From IMG/VR virus record IMGVR_UViG_3300025626_000105, positions 1 through 27,295 of that record: 27,295 nt of DNA; one strand, 5' to 3'. Shown piece by piece: positions 9,419 to 17,889 of this stretch. Origin of the DNA: a virus. How positions within the stretch are numbered: position 1 is the stretch's first letter; each line of letters begins with the position of its first letter. Under the pieces are notes generated by a model. It was not told the DNA's origin, did no database searches, and saw only the letters and a list, made by a program, of their open reading frames with translations. The translations under genes and the position numbers were made by a program.

Positions 9419-12400
9419 TTAATATCTAAAATTGTCAGTGTCACCGTCGGTCTCTTTAAACCAATCCAAATTGTCAACGTTGTCGTTAAAACCTGTGCCT
9501 ACACCTTGTTGAATAATTTCTATTCTAAGCTGTTTTGTTATATCAGTAGTGTTTTCTAATGTAACCCCTGCCCTAGTTTGATAAGTGGTCTGATTAACTC
9601 GCTGTCGCCCTATGTTTAAAAAATACGTTCCATTTTTTAATCTTTTTGTAACCCTAGGGCTAATATTTGAGCCACTCCATTTTTGAGTTGATTTAATACG
9701 CCAGTTATCCGCTGTGTTTTTTTCAGTAGCTATTTCTATAAAAAGATCCCCGCCTAAAACAGGTCTATTAAAACTGCTATCAGAGCAAGGGTATCCCTCT
9801 GAATCTACATACACGGTGTTGTAATTAGATGGAACTGTTTCTATTTTAGAAGGTGTATTATCTGATATAAACAACTCTGTAACATTGTTAGATATACCGG
9901 TTTCGCCTTTTGAATTTGTAGCATAAGCGGCGTAAATATAAGTATAACCCTTTTGAAAACTAGAGATTGATTTTGAAAAATATGAACCAGCTGTATTCGA
10001 AACTTCATTAGTTGCAGTAACACCCGCAGGCGGATTATCAAAAACACTTTTTAAACCAGCACCTGTGCGGGTTAAAGATATTGAATTCTGCCCTTGTTTC
10101 TTAATAACATAAAAACCTTTAGTTACTATATCACTAGTATTTTTTGTAATTCTACCATTCATTTGCACCTGACCGGAATAAGTTTCAGCTTTTAGTTCTG
10201 GTGTAGTATTTAATGTTGTATCAGTAGAAACATTTATTGTTATAGATTTATAATTATTTGATATTCTAGTATAAGTAGTCCCTCCTATAATTATTTCGCA
10301 AAAAGCAGATACATAATAAGTACCATTAGCTAGAGCTGATGTTGGTTTAAAGGAATAATCTACCCCTTTTGGCAAATTTAAACCACTTAGTTGCGTTCTA
10401 TTAGTAGGGCTTGCCATTTCTGTTTTTACGTCAGCCTCTGCCGAAGAAGAAAAACTTGTTGATGGTTTATAATAAAATCCTTTTTTACTTATAGTATAAT
10501 TTTGTGAGTTTGCGTTTGCTTTTCCTACAAAGTTAGGGTAGCTAGCATTGGCGTCGATTCTGTTTATTACAACAGTAGGTTCAACATCTATAGAGGTTAT
10601 TGTTTTACCTATTTGTACAGATGCTAGACTTTCTCCATATCCTATACCTCTCCCAAATTTTATTGGAACCGGTCTTTGAGCTGCAAGACCAAGATTATAC
10701 AATCCAGTTCTGTGCATTAAATTGAAGGGAGTCCAGTATATATATTTTCCTTCTTTACCAGCAGGTATTGTTATGGTTGTTTCTAAATGAAACTTTTTTT
10801 CGCCATAAAGCTCTGCTCCGTTTGTTCCTGTAACAATGCTCGTCCAATTTGTAGCCTGCACATTCCCGCTTCCTCTTGGATCTGGCTGTGTTGAAGTAAC
10901 AGGTATAGTAACTTTATTAGTTGAGGGCTTAGCAGCCCATTCTTCAAGTTTTTCCTGGTTAACACTGGTTCCTTCTATTTTTTCATAACTCCAATAGAAC
11001 CCCATTTCTAACAAAGCATTATTTGATCTATTTGCGTTTGGACACATACTAGCATAAAGGGTTACCGAGGTTGTTGGGTTTTCCGGTAAATGTGTTTTAG
11101 CGGGATCAACCCCACCAAACCACATTGTGGGAGGCCCAAGTCTTAGGCCCGTACAGTTGCCGGTTGTAAATCCAGAGCCTGTAGAACTAAATATAGCCGC
11201 AAAAGCCCCGGTTCTTATATTTGAAAAGTACTTTTGTCCGTCGTATATTATATAAACATAATACGAAAATCCAGCATTGAAAGGACCAAAATAACTTTCC
11301 GGAAATAATTCTTTATACCTTAAATCATCCTCTGTGTTTACGTTTTCCCTAGTATTGTACTGTATCGTATAATTACCTATTTGATTATTAGGGTCCGAAC
11401 CGGTATATGTAAATTGCGAGCTTTCTATAGTAACAGAAGTAGGAGAATTGTCTATTTTATTGTAACCGTCGTTTTCTTTATGAAAACCGTTTAACACACC
11501 TGAGGCCGCAATGTTTGTTTCATTTATGCCATATTCAGGGCTATCGCCTGACGGATAAGCATAAACAAGTCCTATAGCGTCTACTTTTGTACTGTCTGGA
11601 ATAGCGTCAATATCAAAGCCTAAGCTTAAAACACGATGCCTATCTGAATTAAGTTTATACGTAGTAAAATGATTGATACTTATTTTAGGCTCTACATTAG
11701 CAACCGTTGTTACTCTATCCATACCTAAACCTTGCCCTAGTGTAAGTGATCCTCCAACCGCTGATCCAACTGTTGGTCGCTGTGGAGCATAAGCTGTTTG
11801 TCCTCGGTCGTTTGTAGCGTATGCTACATAATAAACAGTTTCATTTGTATTTAAGGCTCCATTATTAAAAAACGCGCCATTATAGGTGTTTGTAAAAAGA
11901 GAATAATCTTCATTTAACCCATTAGTACCAGGTGTTATAGGTACAGGAACTTTATAAGTATTACTCGGGGCTCCACTCCCAGTTGCTTGGTATGTTGTTG
12001 GACTAAAAGTTAAGGTTTTTATATTGTTTAAATCATTTTCAACTGTTGAAAATATAAAACCTCTTTCTGAAAGCGTTGCGTTCGAACCAGCGTTTGTTAT
12101 ATGTGCTTCAAAACTAACATATGTTGCTGCCGTACCGGGGAGTTTATGATACAATGAAGGTGCCTCGTTCGAAACATCTGCACTAATTTCTATTATACCA
12201 GGAACAGCAGAATACACTCTGCCTTGTGTAGAATTTTCAGTATCAACATATGCGTAAACATAATAAATACTTCCTGTTGTTAATCTACTTGCATCAATAT
12301 TTTGTTCTGGAAAAAACCTTCCATCGTTATCGGCTGCCGAATTATTTAAAGCTTTAGGAAATAAAGATTTTGTCCCGTCATCGTCTGTATATATAGGTAT

Positions 12401-13366
12401 ATTACCACCCTCTTGGTCTCTTATTTCATTTCTTACCTCGGTTGCTGTGGGGACTCCTTCCCCACTTCCAGCTATCCTTTCTGCACTAATTAAAAATCCA
12501 TTTTGTTGTACTCTTACATAACTATCTTTTGAATATGTGGCTTCTATAGTAACTCTCTTACTCCCTATAAGTGAAGTAACTTGCACGTTTACTTCTAAAT
12601 CAGATATAACGCCAATTGGTTGCGAAGTTGCATCTCCAATAGTTTTATTTACTATGTCTAAATCACCGTTGCTTTCAATGGCAAATACAGGGTCCCCTGT
12701 ACCACCTGCTTCAATAGCATATAATACATAAAATATTTTATCACCGTTACTAACGTTAGCTAGTGCCGGTTCGTAATTAACATTTGTAGGATCATTTGAA
12801 ATGCTTAATTCAACATCACCACTAATAGCTTCTGGCCCTGAAATTTTATATACCCCGTTATTTAGGTTTGCACTTATACTTGCGGCGTTGTCAATTAAGC
12901 TTTCATCAAAAGTATAATAAAAACCTATTTCAGACAATGGTGTTATTGTTGAAACACTTCCATGCATCGACAACTTTTGTAGAGTATCCCCATCGGCTTT
13001 AAATATAGTGTCTAATGATTTGCTAATTTCAAAACCAGTCCATGTTAAATCACCGTCAACTAAAATATCCCCGCCACCGCCGTCATCATCGACCACGTCT
13101 ATTATATTAGATTGTAGGTTAGAATTTAAAGCTTTTTTAGGGTGTTCTTTAATTACCGTTATATCTCTCTCTTCAAAAGGTCTACCGTATATATTTGTTG
13201 TCCCAGAAGAATGATCCACTGTCACCTCATCAAAGTTTCCTTTGAATTTTTCAATATTTATTTTTTTAGGTTCAGTATGGTCATCTGTAAAAAATAACAT
13301 CCCATCAATTATATTGATTCCTGTTATTAAACGGTCTTTATTAAAATTTAATATTTTACTAGGCAT
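9419..13366 (-). CDS. Split nozzle middle part carrying FN3-like array and BACON-like domain
   Basis: A 1315-residue protein. Residues 5-80 (ILNFNKDRLITGINIIDGML, FEERDITVIKEHPKKA) look like a middle blade segment of phage nozzle proteins. An acidic glycine linker (93-100) follows. Then come about seven Ig/FN3-like modules, roughly 135-240, 281-395, 400-530, 555-720, 765-905, 925-1045 and 1050-1165. Most modules carry an early G-F-x-x-S/K motif and a late Y-Y-V-x-A-Y-A-T-N-type strand (for example TVYYVAYATNDRGQT near 510-524). Residues about 1200-1288 look like a BACON-type sandwich ending in LRIEIIQQG. FN3 repeats of this style and BACON domains are common in Bacteroidota surface proteins, and BACON domains occur in crAss-like phages. 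Likely role: arms projecting from the tail to bind glycans or the cell surface. The start overlaps the 76-codon gene by 8 nt. Confidence 0.75.
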   Translation of the reverse strand: MPSKILNFNKDRLITGINIIDGMLFFTDDHTEPKKINIEKFKGNFDEVTVDHSSGTTNIYGRPFEERDITVIKEHPKKALNSNLQSNIIDVVDDDGGGGDILVDGDLTWTGFEISKSLDTIFKADGDTLQKLSMHGSVSTITPLSEIGFYYTFDESLIDNAASISANLNNGVYKISGPEAISGDVELSISNDPTNVNYEPALANVSNGDKIFYVLYAIEAGGTGDPVFAIESNGDLDIVNKTIGDATSQPIGVISDLEVNVQVTSLIGSKRVTIEATYSKDSYVRVQQNGFLISAERIAGSGEGVPTATEVRNEIRDQEGGNIPIYTDDDGTKSLFPKALNNSAADNDGRFFPEQNIDASRLTTGSIYYVYAYVDTENSTQGRVYSAVPGIIEISADVSNEAPSLYHKLPGTAATYVSFEAHITNAGSNATLSERGFIFSTVENDLNNIKTLTFSPTTYQATGSGAPSNTYKVPVPITPGTNGLNEDYSLFTNTYNGAFFNNGALNTNETVYYVAYATNDRGQTAYAPQRPTVGSAVGGSLTLGQGLGMDRVTTVANVEPKISINHFTTYKLNSDRHRVLSLGFDIDAIPDSTKVDAIGLVYAYPSGDSPEYGINETNIAASGVLNGFHKENDGYNKIDNSPTSVTIESSQFTYTGSDPNNQIGNYTIQYNTRENVNTEDDLRYKELFPESYFGPFNAGFSYYVYIIYDGQKYFSNIRTGAFAAIFSSTGSGFTTGNCTGLRLGPPTMWFGGVDPAKTHLPENPTTSVTLYASMCPNANRSNNALLEMGFYWSYEKIEGTSVNQEKLEEWAAKPSTNKVTIPVTSTQPDPRGSGNVQATNWTSIVTGTNGAELYGEKKFHLETTITIPAGKEGKYIYWTPFNLMHRTGLYNLGLAAQRPVPIKFGRGIGYGESLASVQIGKTITSIDVEPTVVINRIDANASYPNFVGKANANSQNYTISKKGFYYKPSTSFSSSAEADVKTEMASPTNRTQLSGLNLPKGVDYSFKPTSALANGTYYVSAFCEIIIGGTTYTRISNNYKSITINVSTDTTLNTTPELKAETYSGQVQMNGRITKNTSDIVTKGFYVIKKQGQNSISLTRTGAGLKSVFDNPPAGVTATNEVSNTAGSYFSKSISSFQKGYTYIYAAYATNSKGETGISNNVTELFISDNTPSKIETVPSNYNTVYVDSEGYPCSDSSFNRPVLGGDLFIEIATEKNTADNWRIKSTQKWSGSNISPRVTKRLKNGTYFLNIGRQRVNQTTYQTRAGVTLENTTDITKQLRIEIIQQGVGTGFNDNVDNLDWFKETDGDTDNFRY

Positions 13367-13589
13367 ATGTTATGATTACTTTAGGCGTTTGAATAACACC
13401 ATTTATAGTTTCTGGTTCTTTAAATTCGTTTAAATATAGTGTAGTGCCTTCAGTTATAACATCGCCCTCTGAAAAATTTAAATTAAAACCATATTCATTA
13501 GTTATGCTTTCTATTGTAATGTTACCTTCGGCTACAAAATTTTGGGCTTCTTGAGTTTGTGTTCCTTGTATTATAATAGCTGTTGGCAT
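13359..13589 (-). CDS. Small protein between nozzle fragments, weakly LysM-like
   Basis: A 76-residue ORF wedged between the two nozzle-fragment genes. It starts 2 nt after the stop of the upstream gene and overlaps the downstream start by 8 nt, so translation of the three is probably coupled. Residues about 20-52 (GNITIESITNEYGFNLNFSE..., then GTTLYLNE) have the spacing of a LysM module: an SIxxxYG helix, then a G-T-x-L-x-L strand. LysM-like domains hold tails to peptidoglycan or serve as hubs in several phages. The resemblance is weak and by eye. It could equally be a spare beta domain cut off from its neighbour. No membrane segment. Confidence 0.6.
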   Translation of the reverse strand: MPTAIIIQGTQTQEAQNFVAEGNITIESITNEYGFNLNFSEGDVITEGTTLYLNEFKEPETINGVIQTPKVIITYA

Positions 13590-13591
13590 AA

Positions 13592-15361
13592 TTAATAGTT
13601 ATATGTTATATTTAAAGTGTGAGAAACTGTGTTTGTTGCGCTATTTAAAACGTAAGGGTCTGCTTCTACAACAATAGCTGGTATTGCATAGCCCAATACA
13701 GTAGAACCCCAAATTGACATAGCTTCTTCAGCAATGTAATAATTATAATCAACACCTTCTGTTTTACCTGTTATAGAAACATCTAATTTAGTAGGATCAA
13801 ACCCTGTGAAGCTAGATGTTGTGTGTAAGCCAGAGGCTACGCTAGTGTCGTTTGCTATAGGTATCATTATAGCGCCGTTACCATGAGACTGCTCAAAAGG
13901 GCCTATTTTAAAATTAGCTAGTGGAGCGGGTGAAGCATTGTAATGTAGTGCAGTCGCGCTATCATTATCGTACACAGCTACAGCTGGCACAGCTCCAGTT
14001 CCTGTTTTTGCAAAATTTAAAGTGAAATTAGACGTAAATACAGCGTTAGAGGGCGAACCTTTTCTTATCTGTATACTATTTGACGTAAGCCCAGTTTTAG
14101 AAGCTGTAATAGTGTACAACCCAGTAGTAGAAGCTGTTGCATATTCGCTTCTGGTTTTTGTGTAATTATTTGGGGCTGTTACTCCAGCATTGTTAAAAGT
14201 CAAAGTGGTGGGGCCTATGCTACTTAATAAACCTGTTTCGTTTCTTAAATCGTCGTAGTCAGTATATAAACCACTTTGTTTTGAAGCAACTACGGTAAAG
14301 TAAAAATTACCATCTGGCTTTTCAAAATCACCATAACCAGGATAATATGGGGAAAGAGCTGTTATTCCTTCATCATTAATAGCTGGAAAAATAAATAATT
14401 TGTTTTGTGGTAATCTATTATAAGCGGGTGCCGCACTTGATATAAAAGTTTTTACTTCACCTTGCGCTGTTCCAACAGCGTTTGTAGCCTGAGCAACAAA
14501 GCTTATTGTTTTAGCGCTAGGCACACTTGTTATATCTTTTGTAAAAGTAGAACTAACCGACGCAACTGTTTCTGTGTTTACAGTATTATTTCCAGCTGTA
14601 CCAGCCTGCAACTCAGCTAAAGTTAACGCTGTACCTCCTGTATTATATCCCCATAAAAATCCAACAGCGGTTACGCCGCTAGTATTTCTATTTAATTTAC
14701 CAACTAAAGTTGCTGTAGTTGATGTTATATTTATTGCATTAGAAGTTGTTGGAGATGGAGCTGTTACAGATGGCTGTACTGCCGACACACTCCCAACGAC
14801 AAAATCATTATAATTAGCAAATCCAAAAGGTACTTTAACTTTAACTTGTACGTCTTGTGTTATTGCGCTGCCTGTTGTATTTGGGTTTTTATCAGCAGAA
14901 ACGCTGGTAGCGTTGCCAAGTTGGCTAAAAACAGATATTAAGCCGCTTTGAGAAATAGATGCTGAAACACCTGCGTTTTCAAAAGTAAATATTGTTTGGG
15001 CGGTAACACTTTCTTCAGAAGAATCAACTATTACAGTACTAACAGCTCCTGTAACCGCATCATATTCAAATATACCATCTGTTTTATCACCTGTAATAAA
15101 GTAATATATTTTATTTTCTTCCGGATGAGCAATACTTCCAATAACCTTTGCGTTAGGATTTGTAGCCGCGCTTAACCCTAAAATATTTTGATTAGCTAAA
15201 AGCTCATTACCTTTAAGGTTCTCTAACGCCCCTACGTTTGCGTCTTCCGAAAAATCTACACTAACATTTAATGCGTCTCTATATGTTCCTGCTGGTAATA
15301 TTCTGTCGTCAATGTTTTTATCCATCTTAGCCGACTGAAATGTTCTTTTACTTTCTGCCAT
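13592..15361 (-). CDS. Split nozzle N-terminal part with FN3-like insert
   Basis: A 589-residue protein. Residues 1-113 (RTFQSAKMDKNIDDRILP..., GTYRDALNVSV, NVGALENLKGN, then KVIGSIAHPEENKIYYFI) are a familiar N-terminus of nozzle/muzzle proteins in marine and flavobacterial podoviruses. In those proteins the chain continues directly into the next blade. Here it leads into beta-rich, Ser/Thr-rich sequence instead. Residues about 195-308 form a textbook Bacteroidota FN3-like unit (ITSTTATLVGKLNRNTSG... to FVAQATNAVGTAQGEV). The remaining 280 residues are further beta modules of unknown type. It follows an AT-rich gap with a perfect hairpin. I infer that this polypeptide supplies the first blade of the nozzle plus a decorating arm. 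Confidence 0.75.
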   Translation of the reverse strand: MAESKRTFQSAKMDKNIDDRILPAGTYRDALNVSVDFSEDANVGALENLKGNELLANQNILGLSAATNPNAKVIGSIAHPEENKIYYFITGDKTDGIFEYDAVTGAVSTVIVDSSEESVTAQTIFTFENAGVSASISQSGLISVFSQLGNATSVSADKNPNTTGSAITQDVQVKVKVPFGFANYNDFVVGSVSAVQPSVTAPSPTTSNAINITSTTATLVGKLNRNTSGVTAVGFLWGYNTGGTALTLAELQAGTAGNNTVNTETVASVSSTFTKDITSVPSAKTISFVAQATNAVGTAQGEVKTFISSAAPAYNRLPQNKLFIFPAINDEGITALSPYYPGYGDFEKPDGNFYFTVVASKQSGLYTDYDDLRNETGLLSSIGPTTLTFNNAGVTAPNNYTKTRSEYATASTTGLYTITASKTGLTSNSIQIRKGSPSNAVFTSNFTLNFAKTGTGAVPAVAVYDNDSATALHYNASPAPLANFKIGPFEQSHGNGAIMIPIANDTSVASGLHTTSSFTGFDPTKLDVSITGKTEGVDYNYYIAEEAMSIWGSTVLGYAIPAIVVEADPYVLNSATNTVSHTLNITYNY

Positions 15362-15395
15362 TTGATTTATTTGTGATTAAAAAGCTATATTGCTG

Positions 15396-15425
15396 AATAT
15401 ATATTATATTTATATAATATATATT
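15396..15425. repeat. Perfect AT-only inverted repeat
   Basis: The 30-base stretch has 13-base perfectly complementary arms (aatatatattata / tataatatatatt) around a 4-base centre. It lies in the 90-base gap between the ring-protein gene and the nozzle gene, the largest clean gap in the tail region. No T-run follows on the minus strand, so a standard terminator is unlikely. It could be a weak RNA hairpin, a processing site or part of a promoter region. Confidence 0.6.
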
Positions 15426-15451
15426 GCATAAATATCGTAAAAAGTATATAT

Positions 15452-16384
15452 TTAGTGCTTAATCCACTTTGCTTTACCTCTTAATACTTGAGCAAGCTCT
15501 GGTAATTTGTAATTGCTTAATCTTATTTTTGTGTTTCTCATTTTAGCACTAGCTTCTTTCTTGTATAAAGGAACTATAGGTGCAAGTGTTGGGCGTACTT
15601 TAGACAGGTTGTACAGCATGTACGCATACAAGGCATCCTCAGCAAGCTTTGGGATATAAACCTTGCTTAGATCTCCATTATCTGCTAAGCCATCAGAAAT
15701 ATAGTCTAAAACAATTATTTTGTCTTTCTTTAAGGATCCGTCAAAATAAACTAACCCATTTGTTTCATCTATAAAAAATGTGCCAACGCTGTTCATGTTC
15801 TCGGGATTGCTTCCAAAGCGTTTGTTTAAATGAGGATACTCTTCATCATTATATCTTGAATAGTGATCTTCATCAGAAACTTCGTAGTTTGTAGAATCCT
15901 GAAACTTAGTTGTTGTTTCAGACTTGCTTGCTAGCTGAAGGTCGCCATTAGAATCAAATGTGTATTCGTAATCACCGTCTTGCAACGGAGCTGTTGGATT
16001 ATTTACATTTCTTCTTGGTTGTAATCTTGTTTTTGTGCCGTCCTTTTCAACCTGAAATATTCCGCTATAAGTAACGTAGTCTTGAGGCAATGCAAATGTT
16101 AGCGCATCACTGAGTTCTGCTTCAATACTTTTTTCACTATGTAATATATCATAGCTAAACTCTTGAATACCTCGCTGAGCCCAGAAATCCACTTCATATC
16201 TAGGTACTTTTGCTAAAGATTTATCTTCTCCAACATATGCCACTATAAAGTTATTTATAACATCATCTAAGTTAACTCTTCTATAATAACCTAAACCCGC
16301 AAAATCAGAGGGGATGTTTGCTGTATCCCCTTGATGTTTTGCGTAATATTGTTGTCCTGTATATAGTTTTCTAGATTCTGCCAT
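15452..16384 (-). CDS. Ring/adaptor protein of the head-tail connector
   Basis: A 310-residue soluble protein. The region at residues about 70-130 (GIQEFSYDILHSEKSIEAEL, then ALPQDYVTYSGIF and RLQPRRNVNNPTAPLQDGDY) resembles crAss-like and flavobacterial podovirus ring proteins, which stack below the portal and join it to the nozzle. A second block (GTFFIDETNGLVYFDGSLKK) is beta-rich. The C-terminus (VRPTLAPIVPLYKKEASAKM...) is helical and basic. The start codon overlaps the last base of the preceding ring-protein gene (shared base 16384). The gene order portal, scaffold, capsid, unknown, two ring proteins, nozzle supports the role. Functionally it corresponds to T7 gp11 or P22 gp4. Confidence 0.72.
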   Translation of the reverse strand: MAESRKLYTGQQYYAKHQGDTANIPSDFAGLGYYRRVNLDDVINNFIVAYVGEDKSLAKVPRYEVDFWAQRGIQEFSYDILHSEKSIEAELSDALTFALPQDYVTYSGIFQVEKDGTKTRLQPRRNVNNPTAPLQDGDYEYTFDSNGDLQLASKSETTTKFQDSTNYEVSDEDHYSRYNDEEYPHLNKRFGSNPENMNSVGTFFIDETNGLVYFDGSLKKDKIIVLDYISDGLADNGDLSKVYIPKLAEDALYAYMLYNLSKVRPTLAPIVPLYKKEASAKMRNTKIRLSNYKLPELAQVLRGKAKWIKH

Positions 16385-17088
16385 TATCGTTCAGATTGTT
16401 GTATTTGTTGTTCTTTAGCTGCTGCAACTTGTGTAACGTCAGCCGCTCTAATAATAACTCCAGCGTAAGATAGTATTTTAACCACTAACTCATGGAATTC
16501 AGAAGTATGTAACTCAAAATTCTGGTAGTCAGAAGCAGAAGTATTAGCAATAACCTGCCCAGCGGTTGTACCTCCAACCCATTTAGGTTCTGCGGGCTTT
16601 CTAACATAACTTAAAAGTATATCCGTAATACCTGTAGTTGGGTATATAACAACACCACCTTCATGACGAACATATACAGGTGTTTTATCTGTTGGCTTAG
16701 TTAAAGGTGATCTGTTTATATACAGTATGCGTTTACTAGAAGCTTCTTCTGCAGGTATACCGCTAATTGATACATTACTTAACCTGTAAAAGTTTGAAGG
16801 ATAAGCAAAATAACTTGCTGTTGAATTACCTTCTGCATTAGAAAACGTTCCAGAAGATACTGTTTCTTCGTTTTCAAAACCAGATATTTTTTCTTCAATA
16901 TTCTTACGAATATCTGAATAATCTGAATCGTTTGTAACCGCATAGTTACGAGACGAGAAGTACCCTTCAAATATTTCGTTTTGAGCTTGATTAGCTAAGG
17001 TGTTAAACTCCCTTGGTACTATATACCCCCTGTTCTCCTTATTAAGGATGTTAAGTACAGTTTTATAAACGTTGTCTATGCTTACCAT
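16384..17088 (-). CDS. Ring/adaptor protein, first of the pair
   Basis: A 234-residue protein. The N-terminal helical part (VSIDNVYKTVLNILNKENRG, YIVPREFNTLANQAQNEIFE) is a well-conserved start of connector proteins in Bacteroidota podoviruses. The middle is a beta domain (FAYPSNFYRLSNVSI, then TPVYVRHEGGVVIYP). The C-terminus (NFELHTSEFHELVVKILSYAG, VTQVAAAKEQQIQQSER) is a helix that in relatives packs against the portal ring. It ends one base into the next ring-protein gene, so the two are almost certainly co-translated. The family link is from recognition by eye; which of the two rings touches the portal cannot be read from sequence. Confidence 0.72.
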   Translation of the reverse strand: MVSIDNVYKTVLNILNKENRGYIVPREFNTLANQAQNEIFEGYFSSRNYAVTNDSDYSDIRKNIEEKISGFENEETVSSGTFSNAEGNSTASYFAYPSNFYRLSNVSISGIPAEEASSKRILYINRSPLTKPTDKTPVYVRHEGGVVIYPTTGITDILLSYVRKPAEPKWVGGTTAGQVIANTSASDYQNFELHTSEFHELVVKILSYAGVIIRAADVTQVAAAKEQQIQQSER

Positions 17089-17110
17089 TAGTTATATTTA
17101 TTTATTAGTT

Positions 17111-17138
17111 GACTATAGCTAAACGAATAACTATAGTC
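17111..17138. repeat. 8-bp inverted repeat between genes
   Basis: gactatag at 17111-17118 pairs with ctatagtc at 17131-17138 across a 12-base spacer. It lies in the 57-base gap between the unknown 241-residue gene and the first ring-protein gene. The downstream side on the minus strand is AAC-rich with no T-run, so it is not a typical terminator. It may be an RNA hairpin affecting expression of the ring proteins, or chance in AT-rich sequence. Confidence 0.45.
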
Positions 17139-17145
17139 TGGTGTT

Positions 17146-17871
17146 TTATGAAAGTTTCTTAACAATAGCTTTCATAACGTCTACTCCTTCATCTGTTTTT
17201 AAGAATCGTGCAAACGCTGTATATGGGTGTTCGTCAAATGGTACAGTCATAATCTTCTTACCATTTGATGCCCACTTAAATGTTGTGTTGTCATCAACTA
17301 AACTAACAATAGAAGCTTCAACTGCTCTATTCGCTAAGTTTCTTAATTTGATGTCTTCATCATTAGCAATTTCAATAAAAAGCTCTGGGTCATTCTTAGC
17401 GAATAAGTAACAGTCTCTTTTTATTTCTTTTGATGACATCTTGTTTACGTCAGAACCAACTTCAGTTCTTAGTATAGCTTCAAGGTGTTCAATTTCAAGT
17501 TCTTGAACAAGTCGCATTGCTTCTAGTTCAATTTCAATCATTTCAACATCATCAATTGCTTCTTTTACTGGATCAAGTTCTTCCCATTTTTTGCCAGCCT
17601 CAGGATGATAAATAGAAAGTAATTTTTGTAAATTTACATTTGTTCTAGGAACGAATAAAGCTCCGTTCTCAAATACAATATGCTCTAGTCTTGCGTAATC
17701 ATCTTGTTCGTCTCTAAATAAAGATTTTTGATTAGGCGCATATCTAATTTCTCTTTGAATGCTTTGCTGGTCATCAAACCAAAGTATTCCTTTTGATTTA
17801 ATCGTATATGTTAATGGTGACATTCCACCGGTTAGCATATATGATCTATCTTTTAATTCCCAATTTTTCAT
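17146..17871 (-). CDS. Conserved capsid-adjacent protein of unknown function
   Basis: A 241-residue soluble protein that I recognise as a recurrent neighbour of the capsid gene in marine flavobacterial phages, without a known function. Visible blocks are TYTIKSKGILWFDDQQSIQR near residues 21-40, an acidic helix (VKEAIDDVEMIEIELEAMRL, about 101-120), MSSKEIKRDCYLFAKNDPEL (about 145-164), and FKWASNGKKIMTVPFDEHPY near the C-terminus. It reads like a mixed beta/helical scaffold with no catalytic signature and no membrane segment. It sits between the terminator behind the capsid gene and the ring-protein pair. A head-completion or head-tail joining role is a guess from position only. Confidence 0.7.
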   Translation of the reverse strand: MKNWELKDRSYMLTGGMSPLTYTIKSKGILWFDDQQSIQREIRYAPNQKSLFRDEQDDYARLEHIVFENGALFVPRTNVNLQKLLSIYHPEAGKKWEELDPVKEAIDDVEMIEIELEAMRLVQELEIEHLEAILRTEVGSDVNKMSSKEIKRDCYLFAKNDPELFIEIANDEDIKLRNLANRAVEASIVSLVDDNTTFKWASNGKKIMTVPFDEHPYTAFARFLKTDEGVDVMKAIVKKLS

Positions 17872-17889
17872 AATTATATAATTTAATAA

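Noticed and set aside
13355-13600. Programmed frameshifts joining the nozzle fragments into one chain
   Set aside because: The junctions show a normal stop followed by ATG (2-nt gap, and 8-nt overlap) with no slippery heptamer. Separate polypeptides with coupled translation are simpler.
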